This document shows positions 20,814-35,812 of a stretch of DNA of 64,000 nucleotides, piece by piece. This stretch comes from Heligmosomoides polygyrus polygyrus (Eukaryota; Nematoda; Chromadorea; Rhabditida; Heligmosomidae). The DNA lies in NCBI GenBank assembly GCA_947396885.1, contig OX377205.1, positions 78,588,969 to 78,652,968 of the forward strand, written 5' to 3'. Position 1 is the first letter of the stretch. Each line of letters opens with the position of its first letter. The notes under the pieces were generated by a model, which made no database searches, had not been told where the DNA came from, and worked only from the letters and a program-made list of their open reading frames with translations. A program made the position numbers and the translations under genes.

Positions 20814-21868
20814 ATGTTGTCCTAGTCTTTGCCGTTTTTTCAACGATTCACTGCAGATTTCGCCGGCGGTCTCTTGCATAGCGCTGCATAGCTTTTGAAA
20901 AAATGATTTGCTCTATCAGAACGTGTATTGCATTTCTTTTTTCATCATGAATTTTGTCAATTTTTAGGTCGTTGAAGTGAAAAGTGAAAAAGTGGAAAAG
21001 TAGCCATTTGCGCACTTGTTCTCTCCGCTTAGGTTTGTAATTTTTTGCTCAGTTTTTTATAGCACTTGGAAGACAATGTTCTGTACTACAAGAATATGTG
21101 TGGTCCTATTTTCTCACTTGCCATTTCTTGATTATTAGGCCATTATATTGGGACGTCCGAAGAAGGATGGTTATTTTTGCCGACAGCTCCTGCTCTGTGG
21201 TTGGAATTTTTGGGGTTGGTCTTATATGTCATTCAAAGGAAAATGTGTTGCTCTATAAGAATGTGTGTCGCGTTTATTGATTTCTGTTGAATATCTACAA
21301 AATGCCAAAAAGAGAAAAATCGTCTTCACCAACAACTCCTTCTCCTTCTTCAGTTGTTGATATTCGACAGAACTCAGCGTGAGCCAATAAACGCGACACA
21401 AATTCTTACTGTGCAAGACATCCTCTTCCAAACGACATATAACATCAAGCAAAAAAGTCCAACCACACAACCGGAGTTTTGGTAAAAATTCGGACGGAAA
21501 AGTCGGAATTCCCAATTTGATTGCCTAAAAATCAATAAAGGACAAATGAGCAAACAGCACTAGCACATATTCTTGTGGGACAGAACATTGTCTTTCAAGT
21601 GCTATAAAAAACTGCGCAAAAAATATAAAACTAAGCGGAGAGAACAAGTGCGCAAATGGCTAATTTTTCACTTTTTCACTTTTTATTTCACTTTTTACTT
21701 CAACGACCTAAAAATTGGCAAAATTTATGATGAAAAAGAAATTGAATACTTGGTCTAATAGAGCAAATAATTTTCTTTCGAAAGCTATGCAGCGCTATGC
21801 AAGATACTGCCGGCGAAATCTGCAATGAATCGCTGAAAAACAAACGGCGGGAACTTATGGGACAACCT
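20814..21868. mobile_element. 1.05-kb palindromic (fold-back) element, probably mariner-derived
   Basis: The left half (20814 to about 21320) is the inverted complement of the right half (about 21325-21868) over nearly its whole length. Paired landmarks are GCAGATTTCGCCGGC, CATTTGCGCACTTGTTCTC, GACAATGTTCTGT, GTCGCGTTTATTG and ATATCTACAA / TTGTTGATAT near the centre. The right terminus reads inward GTTGTCCCATAAGTTCC, like many mariner ends. Each arm holds a short frame with KNLCRVYW / KNVCRVY, resembling the N-terminal helix of mariner transposases. It looks like two mariner 5' halves head to head; the mariner origin is inference. Confidence 0.75.
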
Positions 21869-22884
21869 AATAATAAAAAATAAATAAAGCCAGAGACGGC
21901 ATAATTAAATAAACAAAAATTTCAACTCCTGGTCTGCACATAGTAAAATCATAATTTGCTGGATCGAGCAGGTTGGAGGATGGAGGCGGTCGTTAAATTT
22001 CGGCGAATATTGAACTTTATGACTGTTATGACCTGCTCCAATGACGTCGGTGCAAGATCGACACGAGCTCGATTCAGAAAATTCGATTTTTCTCGACAGC
22101 CGGCGGCACCGGCTAGTTTTCGAATTCTCGCTCTTGGGCATGTGTCTTGTGGGGGAGAACGGAGCCACAGGCCAGTCTCAAACGTGAGGTTCGAATTTTG
22201 CCAAAAATTTACGACCGCTTCCCTCCTTCTAAGGCGGATTTCGTACAGCCCCTTGTCTACATCACGGCTTGTTTCTGGTCTCTGTTGAATTTTTCAAGAT
22301 TTTGTGCGATTTTGTAACCTTTAATAAATTCTTAAGGCCTCTTCTAGCGAGCTAGGATTATTTTTATGAACGCCCAATTTTTTCGCTCCAATAACGTTGG
22401 AGCAATGTCGCTCTGAGGTCAATCCAACTTGCTCGATTCATAAAATTATGATTTTTTTACTGTGCAATGAACAAGAGTTGAAATGTTTGTGGCTAAACAT
22501 TCGCTCACAAAAAATTGTCTCAACTCGGTAAACTTTTTGAATTCTAAAAAACCACCACTTTTTAGCCCGGAGCCTAAATATAAGGCAGGACCCTGAATTA
22601 GAAGACGTCAATATCCGCTAGACCAAGAACCTCTCGCACTTTATCGCTATCCTGTTCTTGCAGTATTTTCGAATTATTCGAATTCGAATGTTCGGAAAAA
22701 CGGCTTTTTCGAATGTATTCGATTTCGTGTATTCCAAATTTTTAAACATTCAAAACCATCCCAATATTCAAAAAAATTTCGAGAGCACAACTGCATTTCT
22801 TATGCTATCTTTATTAGGAGTGGTCTTTTATACACAAAAATAAATAGAAGCCGTAATAATCTATGAAAGCGTGAAGTTGTGCTA
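21869..22884. other. No gene recognised; downstream of the CD36 stop codon
   Basis: Contains a 110-codon plus-strand frame (21956-22288) of no recognisable kind, a small palindrome GCTCCAATAACGTTGGAGC near 22386-22404, and a TTCGAAT-rich patch (22665-22770). On the minus strand AATAAA-type sequence near 22840 (TTTATT on the plus strand) could end the CD36 transcript. Confidence 0.5.
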
Positions 22885-23146
22885 CTACAAAGGCGACCAC
22901 GAAGAAGATCGCCCTGATTTTTTGAAAATGGAGGAAAAACCCGTTCCTTTGCGCCTAATACCGAAGAAAGCCCATATCAATGCCGCCAGCACCGAGCCAG
23001 CAACAAGTCCGATTCCGATTCCTAGCACTATTCGAGGTAGTTCGGTCGTGTTGAAGTAGATGTAGTCATGTGCGTAGTCTCGCATTGCGACACGTATTCC
23101 AACCCAGAAGGACGGCAAAAACGAGTTCTTCAGCTGTCGCGATTCC
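22885..23146 (-). CDS. CD36-family last exon: C-terminal transmembrane segment and stop
   Basis: It begins after a TTTCAG acceptor in the phase left by exon 12 (AC|G, Thr). It encodes LKNSFLPSFW, an N-glycosylation-type NTT, then the hydrophobic helix IVLGIGIGLVAGSVLAALIW, a short basic tail and TAG. The 1650-bp intron upstream (23147-24796) contains a degraded Tc1/mariner element. Confidence 0.8.
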
Positions 23147-26100
23147 CTGAAATTCAGTACACGTTGATGACGGAGATTTCCAGCGGCAATACCTCATTCT
23201 CCTACCACATAGATGTGGTGTTTCCGTCTAAATGGCTGTTTGTAAATGGTAGAAAAGCGCCATCCATTCTTTCTTTCTTCTTCCGTTAATATACACCAGC
23301 GCACGATGTTAGCGATAAGAAAGGGAACCTATTTATTTTTACCTTGGTGACGTGTTTGCGCAAGTTTGGATGGTTGTGAATCTATTTAGCACACAGAGTA
23401 TTTTTAAATTTCCCGTCTAAAACACTGCGTAAAGAGGGACATTTTTATTTTGCTTTGGGCAATGTGAATGTTAATGCAATCCAAGATTGTGCTACACCAA
23501 TGCTGCATGGGAAGCTTTAATTGACTGGAGAGCGTGACGTATAAGGTGACAACATAGCCATGTTATTGCTTCTAATATAGAAATATATGCCCAGTTACGG
23601 CTTTTCTCATGATGTCAAATCCTCGCTCTGCGATTTTGCAGTTTCATCGTCAAGAAAAGCACCAATGCGACATCATTATCCTGTTTGGTCGCCTGTCTCC
23701 ACGGAAGCTCGTCTATGTAAGGAGCTAACCATGAAGGTGACCGTTCAGGACAAGGAAGAAATCGTACTGTCAATACGTTGCAGATCCGGAAAATCATGGA
23801 AAAGCGAAAAATCCCGAGTCCGAGGGTCTCCCGAAAAAAATCGCCCGTGATATCGGGAGACCCTCGATGTCAGTCTGACATCAGTGCATCAAATAGCAAC
23901 AGAGAAATTAAGACAACTCAAGTTTCAGTTTTTTCAGAGTTTCAAGTCCAGCTCTTGACGGAAAAGAATAAGCGCGAACGATTCTATTGATGCCGACAGC
24001 TCACGCTACGTGCCGCAGGTGACGGTGGGAGCGAATATTTTTCACGGACAAGAAGCTGTTTACCCTGGAGTAGGCTCACAACCGCCAAAACGGCAGAATC
24101 TGCTCTGTAGGGGAACCAACCACCTTTGCCAACGCCCAACATCGTTAAACTCCTCAGTAGCTCATGGTTTGGGGAGAAATCTACACCAACGGAAAAACCC
24201 CTGGTTTTGTGGACGAGAGAGTAAGAAATAAATCAAGATGTGCACCGACGAGACATTTTCGAGGCTGCGGCACTTTTTTAGTATTAACAGCATGTCAGTA
24301 ATGAGCAATGGACGCTTCAACGGAGTCAATCCTGCTCACAGAGTGAAAACCACGCAAGCATGGTGCAAGGCCAATTTTCAGGACTTATGTCTGCGGAATA
24401 GCCACCGCACTCTCCGGACCAGAATCCGATGGACTACAGCACGTGGTCCATTTTGAAGGCCAGGGTCCGTGCCAAGCCCCACAACAGCCCTGAGGCCTGG
24501 AAGGAATCTCTGCGCTGGGAGTGGGAACGACTGTCTCCAGATGACCTGCGCCCATCACCGAAAACTTCACCAAGCGTTTTGACTTCTTTATTCGCGCCAA
24601 GTGGGGCCACTTCGAATCCGGTCGAATGTAGTGCTGCTTAGTGTCTATGCTGTTGTTATTTATGTATTGTTTTGTAAACCTGTCAGTCGTTTCATAGTTA
24701 TTATTTTAAAAACCGTCGTCACGTTATTTTGGAACACTCTATATAATGTTATCCCCAGAACTTGCACAACTTAGATCTGCGCGAACATTCACTCACGTAA
24801 ATCCTTGGTTGTTGTAGATAGGAACTGAGAGCTGCATGCGAAACTGGCCATTCACGGTTGAGCCCGTCAGCTAAATTCCAAAATAAACATTCGTATGCAG
24901 TAAGGAGAGCGGCGTCTTTTTCATACCGGTTGGATATCAAATGTTGCCGGATCGTGAAGCTCTGGATCCGGATGGAGGCCGTACGTATTATCTTGAACTT
25001 CTGGAGGCGACCACAGAAAATGAGGTGGTGACAGAAATCCAGCAAACGGAAGCGGCACGTTTTGACCTAAAATTCCACCCCATGAACATTCCGTTTCAGA
25101 ATCAAGTCTGCATAAACACAAACCGGACCTGGTAAACAGCGAAGAGGAACAATGCCGGGAGGAAGGAAGACGGTTGATTTGTAGTGAGTTCCTTCAAGAA
25201 TAACATTTTTTGCAAAATGATCCATTTTCCGCTGGCTAACTGGAGACAACAGCACAGTAGTCTCATTGGCAGTGCAGCAAACCGTTAATAAAAAAATCCC
25301 CCATAAAAAATAAAATGCTTGCAAGTACTGCAATTTAAGTCAGCAAGAATAAGGGGAAGCGTCTAGAACACCAACGACTAACAGCCTATGCTTTCCTATA
25401 GGACCGAGTAAGGCACGGTCCTTTAGACGCGGATTGGGAGACAGCTGACTATGCTCGGACATGACTCATCTAGGCTCTGGTTCTGCTTTTTTTGTTTTTC
25501 TTAGTAAAAGGCACGAGGTGTTTCCGAAGATCTGCAAGTTGTCCAGCTTCGGATGAGCTCCTGTGCTTATACTAGGAGATCCCATGACGACACCACTCCC
25601 CAAATTCACCTCTCTAGATTCAGACGCCTCGAAATAGCGGTGACCATAATTTTCTTCAAGAAAGTTCACGCGCCTCACATTGCCTTTGATTAGAATGACA
25701 AACGTGGGACGTGAAGAGCTTTAAAGAAGCCGAAAAAAGCCGGTCTTCTTTCTACTTCTTCGGCATACCCCCTAATTTCTGCTTTAAAATACCTTCTTGC
25801 CAACATTAAGTTTGTTCTATCATCTGCCTTGGAGAAGATTTCGGGTTTCAGGTCAGTCAGAGAACGTGCCTGCTGGCCTACAGGATATCAGGTCCTCGCT
25901 TCGGATTTCCTTCACAGGCCAACCAAGCGTTCCATTATTCGGGGTTCGGTGAATTGATGCAGACTTGTTTGGGAAGAATAAAGCACTGAATCGCCCCTTC
26001 CGTGGCCACTGCAAGTCATTGTGCAAGTGACAAATGTCCGCATTCAAACTGCTTCCACGACATGCCGTGGAAGTAGAATGCGTGGCGTATCTCAAAAAGG

Positions 26101-29100
26101 ATTGGATTGAGTAACGTTGTCCTTTATTCCTTCTTTAGGCCAAAATTATCGCATTAGCTGTAGATTTAAAGAAGACTGCTTGTTATTTTCCGTCATCTTC
26201 AGTAGCCCTGAGTAGGGTTCAAGAGGCACGATTTAATTGGAGGTCTGTTGACAGAGTCTTAAGAAGAGAAAGCGGCATACCGTTGCAGCAGTCATCGCAC
26301 CAATTTTGGAACAGCGAGCAGTCGACGTTCGAGCATCCATTGGCATTCGGCTTGTAGGTGTGATTCAGTCCACACGGCCACGAAGGGAAGTAATCCGGAA
26401 AAGAACATCAATCAGACTGCTCCCGGCCGACATCGAAACACTTGATCGGGCAGACACGCTTTTCTACGCATGTGTGCTTCCGATATACACTATACGGTAA
26501 TTTAAAAGAATGTTTCACTTCCCTAAAGGGACACAGCCCTGTGCTAGAACTAAAATAGCGGACTCTACTAACAAGAGAAGGATAGTAGGTGACTATGACA
26601 CTTTGAGATGAAATGTATACCACGGGTGCGGCATAGAACGCTGATTTCGAATATGTGTTCAAGTTCTGTTTAACACATCTGTAAACGGAGTATGGGCCTC
26701 TTTGATTTTGGCTCCTTTGCCCACTAGCTGCACGCAGAGCGACGAATAGAGCGTGCTCAAGTGAGGTGGAAACCGCGCTGCCAACCGAGGGGTGGCGTAG
26801 GAGATAGGAGTGCGGAGTGGTGACACGGGGTGGTTTGTGGTTCGACTCCCCTCCTATGCAGGATTTTTGCACTTCCCAAAAAAGGTCAGCCACGACCAAC
26901 CAAAGCTCTTTATGTCATATCGCAACGGAAAAGGTCGCCAGAAAGGAGATCAATTTTCTTGGTACTATTGAACTTTCACAACTTCATAGGTGAAAAAGTT
27001 TCTTGACTAAAACGAGGTGTAGACGGATTATTTAAGGCGCTCATCACTTATATGAAATCCTTTTCTAAAATTTCGGTCGATTATAGTAGATTACTGTGGG
27101 AATCTGTGTGTGTTAACGGTATGGTTGCGCGACCCTTACCTATACCTACCGTAACCAGCTCCTATGGTTTCGATATTTTGTGATGTTATTTCACAGTTGT
27201 TAGTATAATGCTTCGTTTGTGTGCTTATCATCTCGCCATGTTTATAGCAACTACTCATAATAAGTTGAATCTCCGCGGCAGCATGAAATTATAAGTCGGG
27301 TCAGGCGAACCCTTTCTGGTGACGTTTCCCGTTGCCATTTGAATACAGAGCTTTCGTTGATCATGGCAGATCTTTTTTAGAAGTGTAAAATTCCTGCATC
27401 CCAGGGTAGTCGAAGCTCGAATTTTCACCACCCAGCACCCTTACCTTCTACGCCACCACTGCTCGGTTGGCAGCGCCGTTTCCACCCCACTTGAGCACGC
27501 TCTATTGTGATTAGCCGCTCTGCGTGCAGAGGGCCCACAATGGAAATGGTCTATAACCCCATTACCAGATGCACTTAGCAGAATTTGAACACATATTTGG
27601 AGTCAGCGTACGAAGCCGCCTACCGCAATTTACATATCATCTCGAAGTGGCATGGTCACCTAGTATCCTTCCTTTGTGAAGAAAATACTAAGCCTTATCG
27701 TTAGAATAATTTCACTCTCCAACCCGTATTGCTCTAACATCGCTTTCCACTGAAGGTAGAAATATTGAGAAGAATATACGGGGTGGAAGCTAGAGCTGTT
27801 GAATATGTAAACTTCAGTCTACATTTATCGCTTTTAAGGTCTTGGGCCCATATTCATCAACGACTTACGGCAACTTAACAGAAGAAATACAGCCGAAATT
27901 CCGGATTACGCGGCGAACGTTTCACCATATCGCTTGATAAGCCGCGCTATCAGGGAGTTCGGCAGTATTTTGTCCGTAAAATTGCTGTAAGTCGTGGATG
28001 AATCAGGCCCCTGGATGGCAAGGTGACAGTGCTTGCCTAGTCCTCTGCAAAAATGCTCCTTATATTAGAGAAGTTTCTGAGCTCAGCAATAGTGAAGAAG
28101 AAGTATGATTGTTTCCCATGATGGAGAGACGAATCCCTTCGTACTGCATTGGAAAACTATGCAGACTGACAAGCAAATTAGAATCTAGGGGTAGTTTTGC
28201 GGCTATTACACGATTCTAAACAACTTACAACCATTTCGGTGTTCTCATATCGATAGCCTTTGTTCAGTTCCAGAGTGGTATCGTAAGTATCTGTGTCCAT
28301 CTTGAATCGCATTGCGTTGATTCCTTTCACATTCGTATCAGAATCGTAGTGTAGATAGAAGGCCATGAAAAGTAACAACACTTACATAGGTGTTCAATGA
28401 TAAGTGCAGCCTTTAGACCGCAAACGGGTAAATTGTTTTCGAAATACACAGAAAGTGGAGCAATGAGCCGAGTTGTTTTCACGCTTCTACACCCTATATA
28501 ATGAGCTAACAAGTGATTCCCAACGTGCCGCGTATTATCCCATTCTGGGGACCAGATCACGGTAAGTTTCCTGTTATGATACAGGAAAATGGTTGACAGA
28601 GTCATCGCGATGTGCCTGAAAAATGCGTACGGCAAAACACAGCATCAAGTATTCACAGCGCGCCAGGAGATGGAGATTACCAGCGCTAATTTCATGCCAC
28701 TAACCTCGGAGTTCCCCCGTTACAGTAGACTGGGATCTGCGCTCTTTCTCTCGTATTAGCGGAAAAGAAACCAGAGCCCACTCCATTTTAAGTAACCGAT
28801 GAGCGTGACCTCTAAGTGGAACTCAAGCTCAACCCATAAAGTAAAGTAAAGTCAACACCGAATCCATATTTTTTCGTGATCCGTATCGAAGTGTATTGCA
28901 TTCCTTTACGGTGTACAAGTCTATACATATGTGTGCAAATGGATATAAAGCATAAGATATGGAGGTTGGAGTTAATCACCTTTTCATGGATGCACCACGC
29001 CCTATGTCGTAGGAGCAAATTGAATGCGTACTTGGTCTAAACAATGATTTGCTTTGGCCAAATGATTTTCAAGTCAGTTGTTTCCTCATGTTGGTGTACG

Positions 29101-32100
29101 AAAATTGGTTGGTAGCCTGCAGAATGCATGGAATCAACTGCGCTGCAGGAGCGAGAATTGATGAAGGAGATCATCAGCCGGACTTGGCAAGCAGCGTGTC
29201 AGTACCATTTGTACCATTCCCATTGTCAGTGTGCAGAGGCGCCTAATTGGGTGATAGGCGAACAAGTTTGGCATTTCAGCTACCCTCCTACTTACCGTCC
29301 TACAGCGAAACGTCACTAAGCGGCTGCGACCTAATTTATCAGAGGAATAGTACGACGGGCCATAAGCGAAATATAGAGCATAGGCGAGTCTGGAACAACA
29401 AAAGTGAGCTTTAGTAATAAGGGAGGGGAATTTGCAGCTCTGCGCAACAACTGGATAGTATCACAAGAGTATCACAAGAATCCATTTGCTGGACACTAGC
29501 ATGCATAATCGGTTATCCTGTGAAGAGTTTTCTAGACAGTTCCGCCGGCTAAATCGGAATTGGACTAACGATAAGATATCAAAATCAGCAAACCTCCCGA
29601 AAAAAACCTGGCAGGGAAGTTGAAGTTTGACCATCTCACCTGCCCAGTTGTGTTTGCCTTTATCAAGATACATAAACTGCCATTAGGTGATGGTCTTCCC
29701 GATCCTTAGCAGCTTAAGGTTAGACCAATTATAAGGAGCGTGAGTGGCCCAGCAGACTGCATTTCTTGGCTGCTAAATTTGAATCTTGTACAGTTGCTGC
29801 AGGATTGTACCTGCACACCCACTACTTGTGCCTTTCTAGCTAAACCCCAGGAGACACATGTAGAAGGCATCTGTGTGATGGAGATTTCACGTTACATCGC
29901 TGTACACAAATGCAATGCAAGCGTAGAGAGAATGCAGTGCAAGCCGTTTGCGGAATACTTGGGGATAACAGGACAGGATTTCACTGTATGGGCTCAATAT
30001 AGCTCATGTAATGACCCTCGCGGATAAGTGTCTTCAGTGTAACATCTTCAAATGGACCAATGAGTTCGACAAGCAGATAAGAGAGCTCGAATGGGTCAAC
30101 GTCTGACACCTATGCCGGCTATAGCGTATAAGTCTAAAACAGGAACTCTTATTGGAACCAGACCTCTACCTTACTGTCGATATAGATGATTGTTTCATAG
30201 TTTGTGGCACAAGCCGAATTGGATTATTGCTTCAATCTCTGCGGAGCACATTAAGCTCACAAGACAAGTAGCTGGCTCCCGTTCCTCAACGTGCGAGCGC
30301 ATCACACTCTCGTTGCACCTTCCAAGCTAAATGGCAAAGAAAGCCTAGTAAAAGAACATCTTAGTGCATTTCCGTGCTGTGCATCCGAGTAGTGGTAAAA
30401 CGGCAATTGTTAGGAAAACGTTCCACACAGCGACCATGGTGTCTTCCAATGAAGACTTCCAGTCTTCTTCAAGAAAGATGGCTTCTCGCATTGCATTGTC
30501 CAATGGATATGTTGATCGTGTTGCTGAAAGCCTCCGTGTGCAACATCGTCGGCCTGCAGCAGCAACCAGAAGAAGCAGAACCAGAAATGCTTTTTCAGTC
30601 CCATTTTTCTCGGATGCTTTGAATGCTCAGGTACGAAGCTGTATTCGTAAAGCTGGATTAAATAACCTGATTAGGATAACTGAGATACCACCTAGAAATC
30701 TCAAGGCGCGGCATTTCAATGATAGAAATATAGGTACGTCTCGCGAATATGGACAGTATTGGGAGGTAGGAACGCGGCAGCCAAACAGGCCTCATTGAAT
30801 GGGCTTCCTACTGCAAGAGGGTGTTCACAATCGTTACCCAGATCACCTGGCGTGGGTATGGTCGGTGCTGTGCTTGTTTAGGATTGTCTGGCGCGTTCCC
30901 ACCTCTTGATGCTGTTCATTTTCGCGGCATGTACAAAAAGCATGTCGGCTATCGTGCAAATTACACATGTACAAAAAGGGCTTATTGGGCTATCGTGCAA
31001 ATTATGTGAGGACTTTCTTACCTGCACGCAAATGACTGGAACTGCTTGAGACGATCGGTTTTCTTCAGTCCCGGTTTTTGAAAGGTTCCGTCTAAAGAAG
31101 TTGGAGTTGAATAGGTGCATGGTAGGCAAGTGTCTCCGTGATACACCTCCGCTATTTGTAATGTCGCTGGAGTAGTCGTCTCCCCACCAGGGCAGGTTTG
31201 ACATGTTGGCCCATCTCTGTATCGAAGCCAAACTGTAATGAATTCATAAATCTTACTCTGACAAAATACGTCACCAGGTTACAGCTACGAACTTACTTGT
31301 CTGTGTTGTCCTTCCCCGTCTTTATCACGTAGTCTTCATCACAGGTGTGGTTGTACTAAACAAAGACTTTGCTAGACATGGGGCCTTTACAAGTAGCATA
31401 TCAGGAAAGAGACCGAGCAAATGGTACATTAACAGATTATAAAAGGATAAAAAAGGATAAAGGACGGCGTTACTCAATCCCTTTTGGGATGCGCCACGCA
31501 TTCTACCTCGACGGGATATCGTGGAGGCGTTGTGAGTGCGTGTTTGGCCAAACAATGACTTGCGGTGGCCAGCCGATGACCGAGTCAGCGTTTTATATTT
31601 CCCAGACAAGTCTGGTACCAATTCATCGACCCCGGAGGAATGGAAGGCTTGGTTGGCCTGTGCGGGAAATCCGAACCAGGAACCTGGTATTGGGTGCAGG
31701 CAACAGTCGGCGCCTCCTCCGACTGCGCCACACGCGCCCGCATCAGATTATACGTGCACATATACATATGCTCACTGCTTTAGCTTCACTTCGCAGCGGC
31801 TCTGAGGTGAAGGGTACTTAAACAAGAGTCCGTAGCGTTCGCATCTTCTGGTCGTGGGCTCCTCGGCCGCACGCCTAGGCGGCCATACTGCGGCGTCAAT
31901 CCCTTGCTCGCCGTTTCCGCACGCACGTGCGCCGGGAACGGCCCGTCGGCGGCCGGACGGACGAGGGAAACAGACAGATCGACTAGATTTGCTGCGACTG
32001 CAATCATTAACGTGTTCAGTGGCTTTAAAAAACAGAACCTAGGTTGGTGTGAAACAAATATAGCTCTATATCAGAACTCTAATGAGCTCTACCTAAGCTA

Positions 32101-35100
32101 AGCATATCAGTACTACCGCTGATGCGATATTCTTCAAATTTAAGATCGAAGGTATTTCATCACAAACCTGCTGCGAAACTGTGAAAGGTTTTTTTCCAGG
32201 CGAAAATTTCACACAGAATTCAACTACATTAAAATACCTTCCAGAAAAGCTCATTTTTTGAAGAAGAAACATAATTGTGTGTAACCGTTGGAGGCATGTC
32301 TCCAAACCAACATTCAACGCAGAATTCAATTATGAAGTTAATATTTACAAATATTATAATTTTTGTTCTATCGAACACGACCTAGCACTCAAAGCCAAGG
32401 TGAAGTGGCATTTATTTTTTTATATAAGTACATGATAGCGCGCTCAATACCAAGTATCAAACACAAACATTAGAACAGAAAGACATTACTAGCAAACTAT
32501 TACCCATGCTGAAAGTTCAGGAACAGCTCATGAGATAAAACTAATGAAGAGAAAAAGGAAAGCTTGGATTGCAAGTTGGATTTTTAGATTAGAAGTAAAT
32601 GCCTTGTCCACAGAGATTCCACAGCATCTGTTTCTTTTTTCGTCCAAAGTAGCCCTGCTTTGTCTTACATAATGAAGGAGATATTTTCTAAATACCTTTA
32701 AAAACACAGAAAGGTTGAGGCATAAAGCTTCAAAAAGCAATTTAAAGATATTGGATATTTGAAGATATAGGATATTAAGAGATATTTTATATGCCTCCAG
32801 GGTAGCTATGTCCGTTCCTTCACGTGGTGCCACTGGAAACCGTTCGCTTTTGCGAGCCGAGCTGAACACGAACACTCAAATGCAGGCGACAGGCCCTTGT
32901 GAAAGGCCGGCCTTCGAACAGCCCATGTCACATCATATGGTTGATACTGGATAATTGGTGCTGAATGTCTCACGAGATAATGCTACGGCGTCCGCGGGAA
33001 CCGACGCGCACTCGCTAAGCCCGGCGAGGGTAAGGAGGGCCTCTGATGCGAGGACGGCATCGGAGGAAACAGTGTTAGTCCAAAAGTCCCGCAACGTAAG
33101 GAAGACTCGCGTGGCAACGCTGAATATGGGTACGTTGTCGGGCTGCTCCTGCGAATCGGCAGAGGCACTGCAGCGGAGGAAGAATGACTTGGGTGCGGTG
33201 CAGGAGACGAGGTGGTCTTGTAACATGCCAAGGGACATAGGCCGAGGCTATAAGGCCGTTCTGCGTGGCAGTCCCAGGACCACCAGCGGTGTTGGCCCAA
33301 TTGTTTCCGAACGGTTCCGATATTCGAGCGACTGCAAGCGTGGAATTTTTCAATGACCGAAGAAGGCCGTTATCGCTGCAGAAAGGCGGCGATATCATCT
33401 TTTCTCTGCATATGCTCCACAGACTGGCTGCTCTAAACGAGCATTGGATAATTCTGGAGCCTGTTTGATGAGAAGACAGCAAAATTGCCATCGCAAAATG
33501 TAATCATTGTCCTAGGTGACCTTAACGGGTACGCTGGCGCTGTGAAAGACGGCGTCATGGAGGTCTCGGTTTTCGCTTACGCACCCTGATGGTGAGCGTA
33601 TCCTCGAGTACGCGGAGTCGCACGGCCTCACCATTGTGAACACCAGATTCCGAAAACGTGAATCCCACCTTATCTCGTTCTACAACGGGAGTTCTAAAAC
33701 GCAGATCGACTTTGCCCTTGTGCGAAATCGTGAGCAAGGGCTTATCACGGACACGAAGGTTGTCATATTAAACGGTTGCCACACAAGAGACCGCCCACTG
33801 GCCTGCACTATGAAGATCACACCACCGATGTTTAGGCAGGTAGAGCCGAGCGGTCCGTCAAGGATCAAGCGGTGGCGACTGAAAGAGAATGAAGCAACTG
33901 TGACTTCGCGTATTCGGCTGCCGACGGTCGTGACCGTTGACGAGACATTGCAAAGTGCCACCGACGCGATATTGAGTGCTGAACGATCTGCACTCGGCGC
34001 TGCAAAACCGGGATGGCGTAAGGTCGATAAGCACACATGGCTGTGGACTAACGAAGTTAAGGAAAAAGTCCGAGAGAAGAAGAGATTATACCACACATTT
34101 CTGGGCGATAAGACAGTCAACAAATGACGTTGTATTAGGAAATCAAGAAAGCCGTAAAGAAGGCAGTAGCCGTTGCAAGAGCAGCTCATTACGATGATCT
34201 CAACGTGAACCCTGAGTCGCGTGATGGTGAGCGATTTCTTTATCAACTTGCCAAGGTCCGTCATCGCCAGAATGAGGGTGTTGAGAAATTCTTTGGCATC
34301 GACGATGAGAACGGTCATCTACTCATGGACCACAAGAAGGTTTTGAATTGATGGCGCACCTACTTCGAGGAAGTCTCAACAGCAGGGTTTGCTCATCCGG
34401 ACATTCCATCTTTTCCTCCCGTATACGGTCCCGTTTAGAAAATTGCCGTGGAGGAGACAGAAGCGGCTCTGAAGAAGATGAAGCCGGGCAAGGCAACGGA
34501 CCCTAAAGATTTGGCAGCCAACTTGTGGAAGTCGAAATCCTGGTACCCAACAAAGTGGTTGGCGAGTTTTTTCAACCAGATTATTGTGGAGAAGAATGTG
34601 GCCGATATTTGGCAGAAAGGCACAACGACTCCGATTTGGAAGAAGAATAGCAGTCTGGCAGACTGCACAAACTCCCGTCCAATCCGATTGCTTTCGCATA
34701 GCATAAAATCCTTCAAGCGGATTGTCGACGGGTGTATTCGTGATATCGTCCAGCTCTCTACCAACCAGTGTGGCTTCGTAGCTGGCTGTGGCACAGTCGA
34801 TGCCATACATGTCGTTCGTCTTCTGATAGGAAGACACCGCAAGAAACAGAAGCCGGTACATCTTGCCTTTCTAAATTTGGAGACCTTTGATCCCGTTCTG
34901 CTTGACGTAATATGATATGCCTCACGAGAACACAGAGTCTCCGAAGAGCTGATAGAGCGGGTACGAATACTGTACTCTTGTCCAAAGAGTCGAGTGCAAG
35001 CAGCAGCAGGTACGCCGATGGAGTTGGCCATTTCTGTCGGAGTACATCGAGGGTCTGCGTTCTCCCCACTACTCTTCCTCTTCGTTGTGTAGCCATATCG

Positions 35101-35765
35101 TGTGCTCTTCAGCAGCCTGTTCCTTGGAAGTTGCCTTATGCTGATGATGTAGTGCTCGCTAACGACGACAGGATCGAACTCCATCGTCAGGTGCAAGTTT
35201 GGTGCGATCGATTGAAGAGATTTGGGCTCAAGCTCAACGTCAAGAAGACCGAGTACCAGATTACGGACGAAAACGACTCTCGCTCTATTAAGGTGAACCG
35301 CATGGATTTCAAGTGCTTCCGTTTCAAGCATTTGGGATCAGCAATCGCGTCCGAGGATAGTGCATTCGTTGAAGTGAACTCACGCGTGAATGCAGCTTGG
35401 TCCAAACGGCGCTCTCTGACGAGAGTGCTCTTCGACAAGAAGATACCAGAGCGGCTTAAATCGAAGATCTACAGAGCATTCGTTCGACCAGTAGCCACTT
35501 ACGGAGCTGAGTGCTGGCCCGTTACTAAAGAAATTGAAAGGCGCCTCAGCAAAATGGAAACGAAGATGCCGCGGTGGACGGCCGAAACTACGCGCTTGGA
35601 TTAAATACGCAACGACTCCATACGGCAGAGGATCGGTGTCACCCCGATATTTGAGAAAATGCGCGAAGCTCGTCTGCGATAACACAGCTACGTCCTTCGC
35701 GCAAAAGGTGACACCGTCTGAAAAATTGCTCTTAACTCTGATGTCTCTGGAAAGCGGCTAAAGAA

Positions 35766-35812
<47 letters not shown>

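Noticed and set aside
25140..25333. Signal-peptide-like start MQYLQAFYFLWGIFLL as a gene start
   Set aside because: The conserved part is an internal CD36 exon (GTHYKSTVFLPPG). The hydrophobic stretch is probably intron sequence, though the exon's 5' edge stays uncertain.
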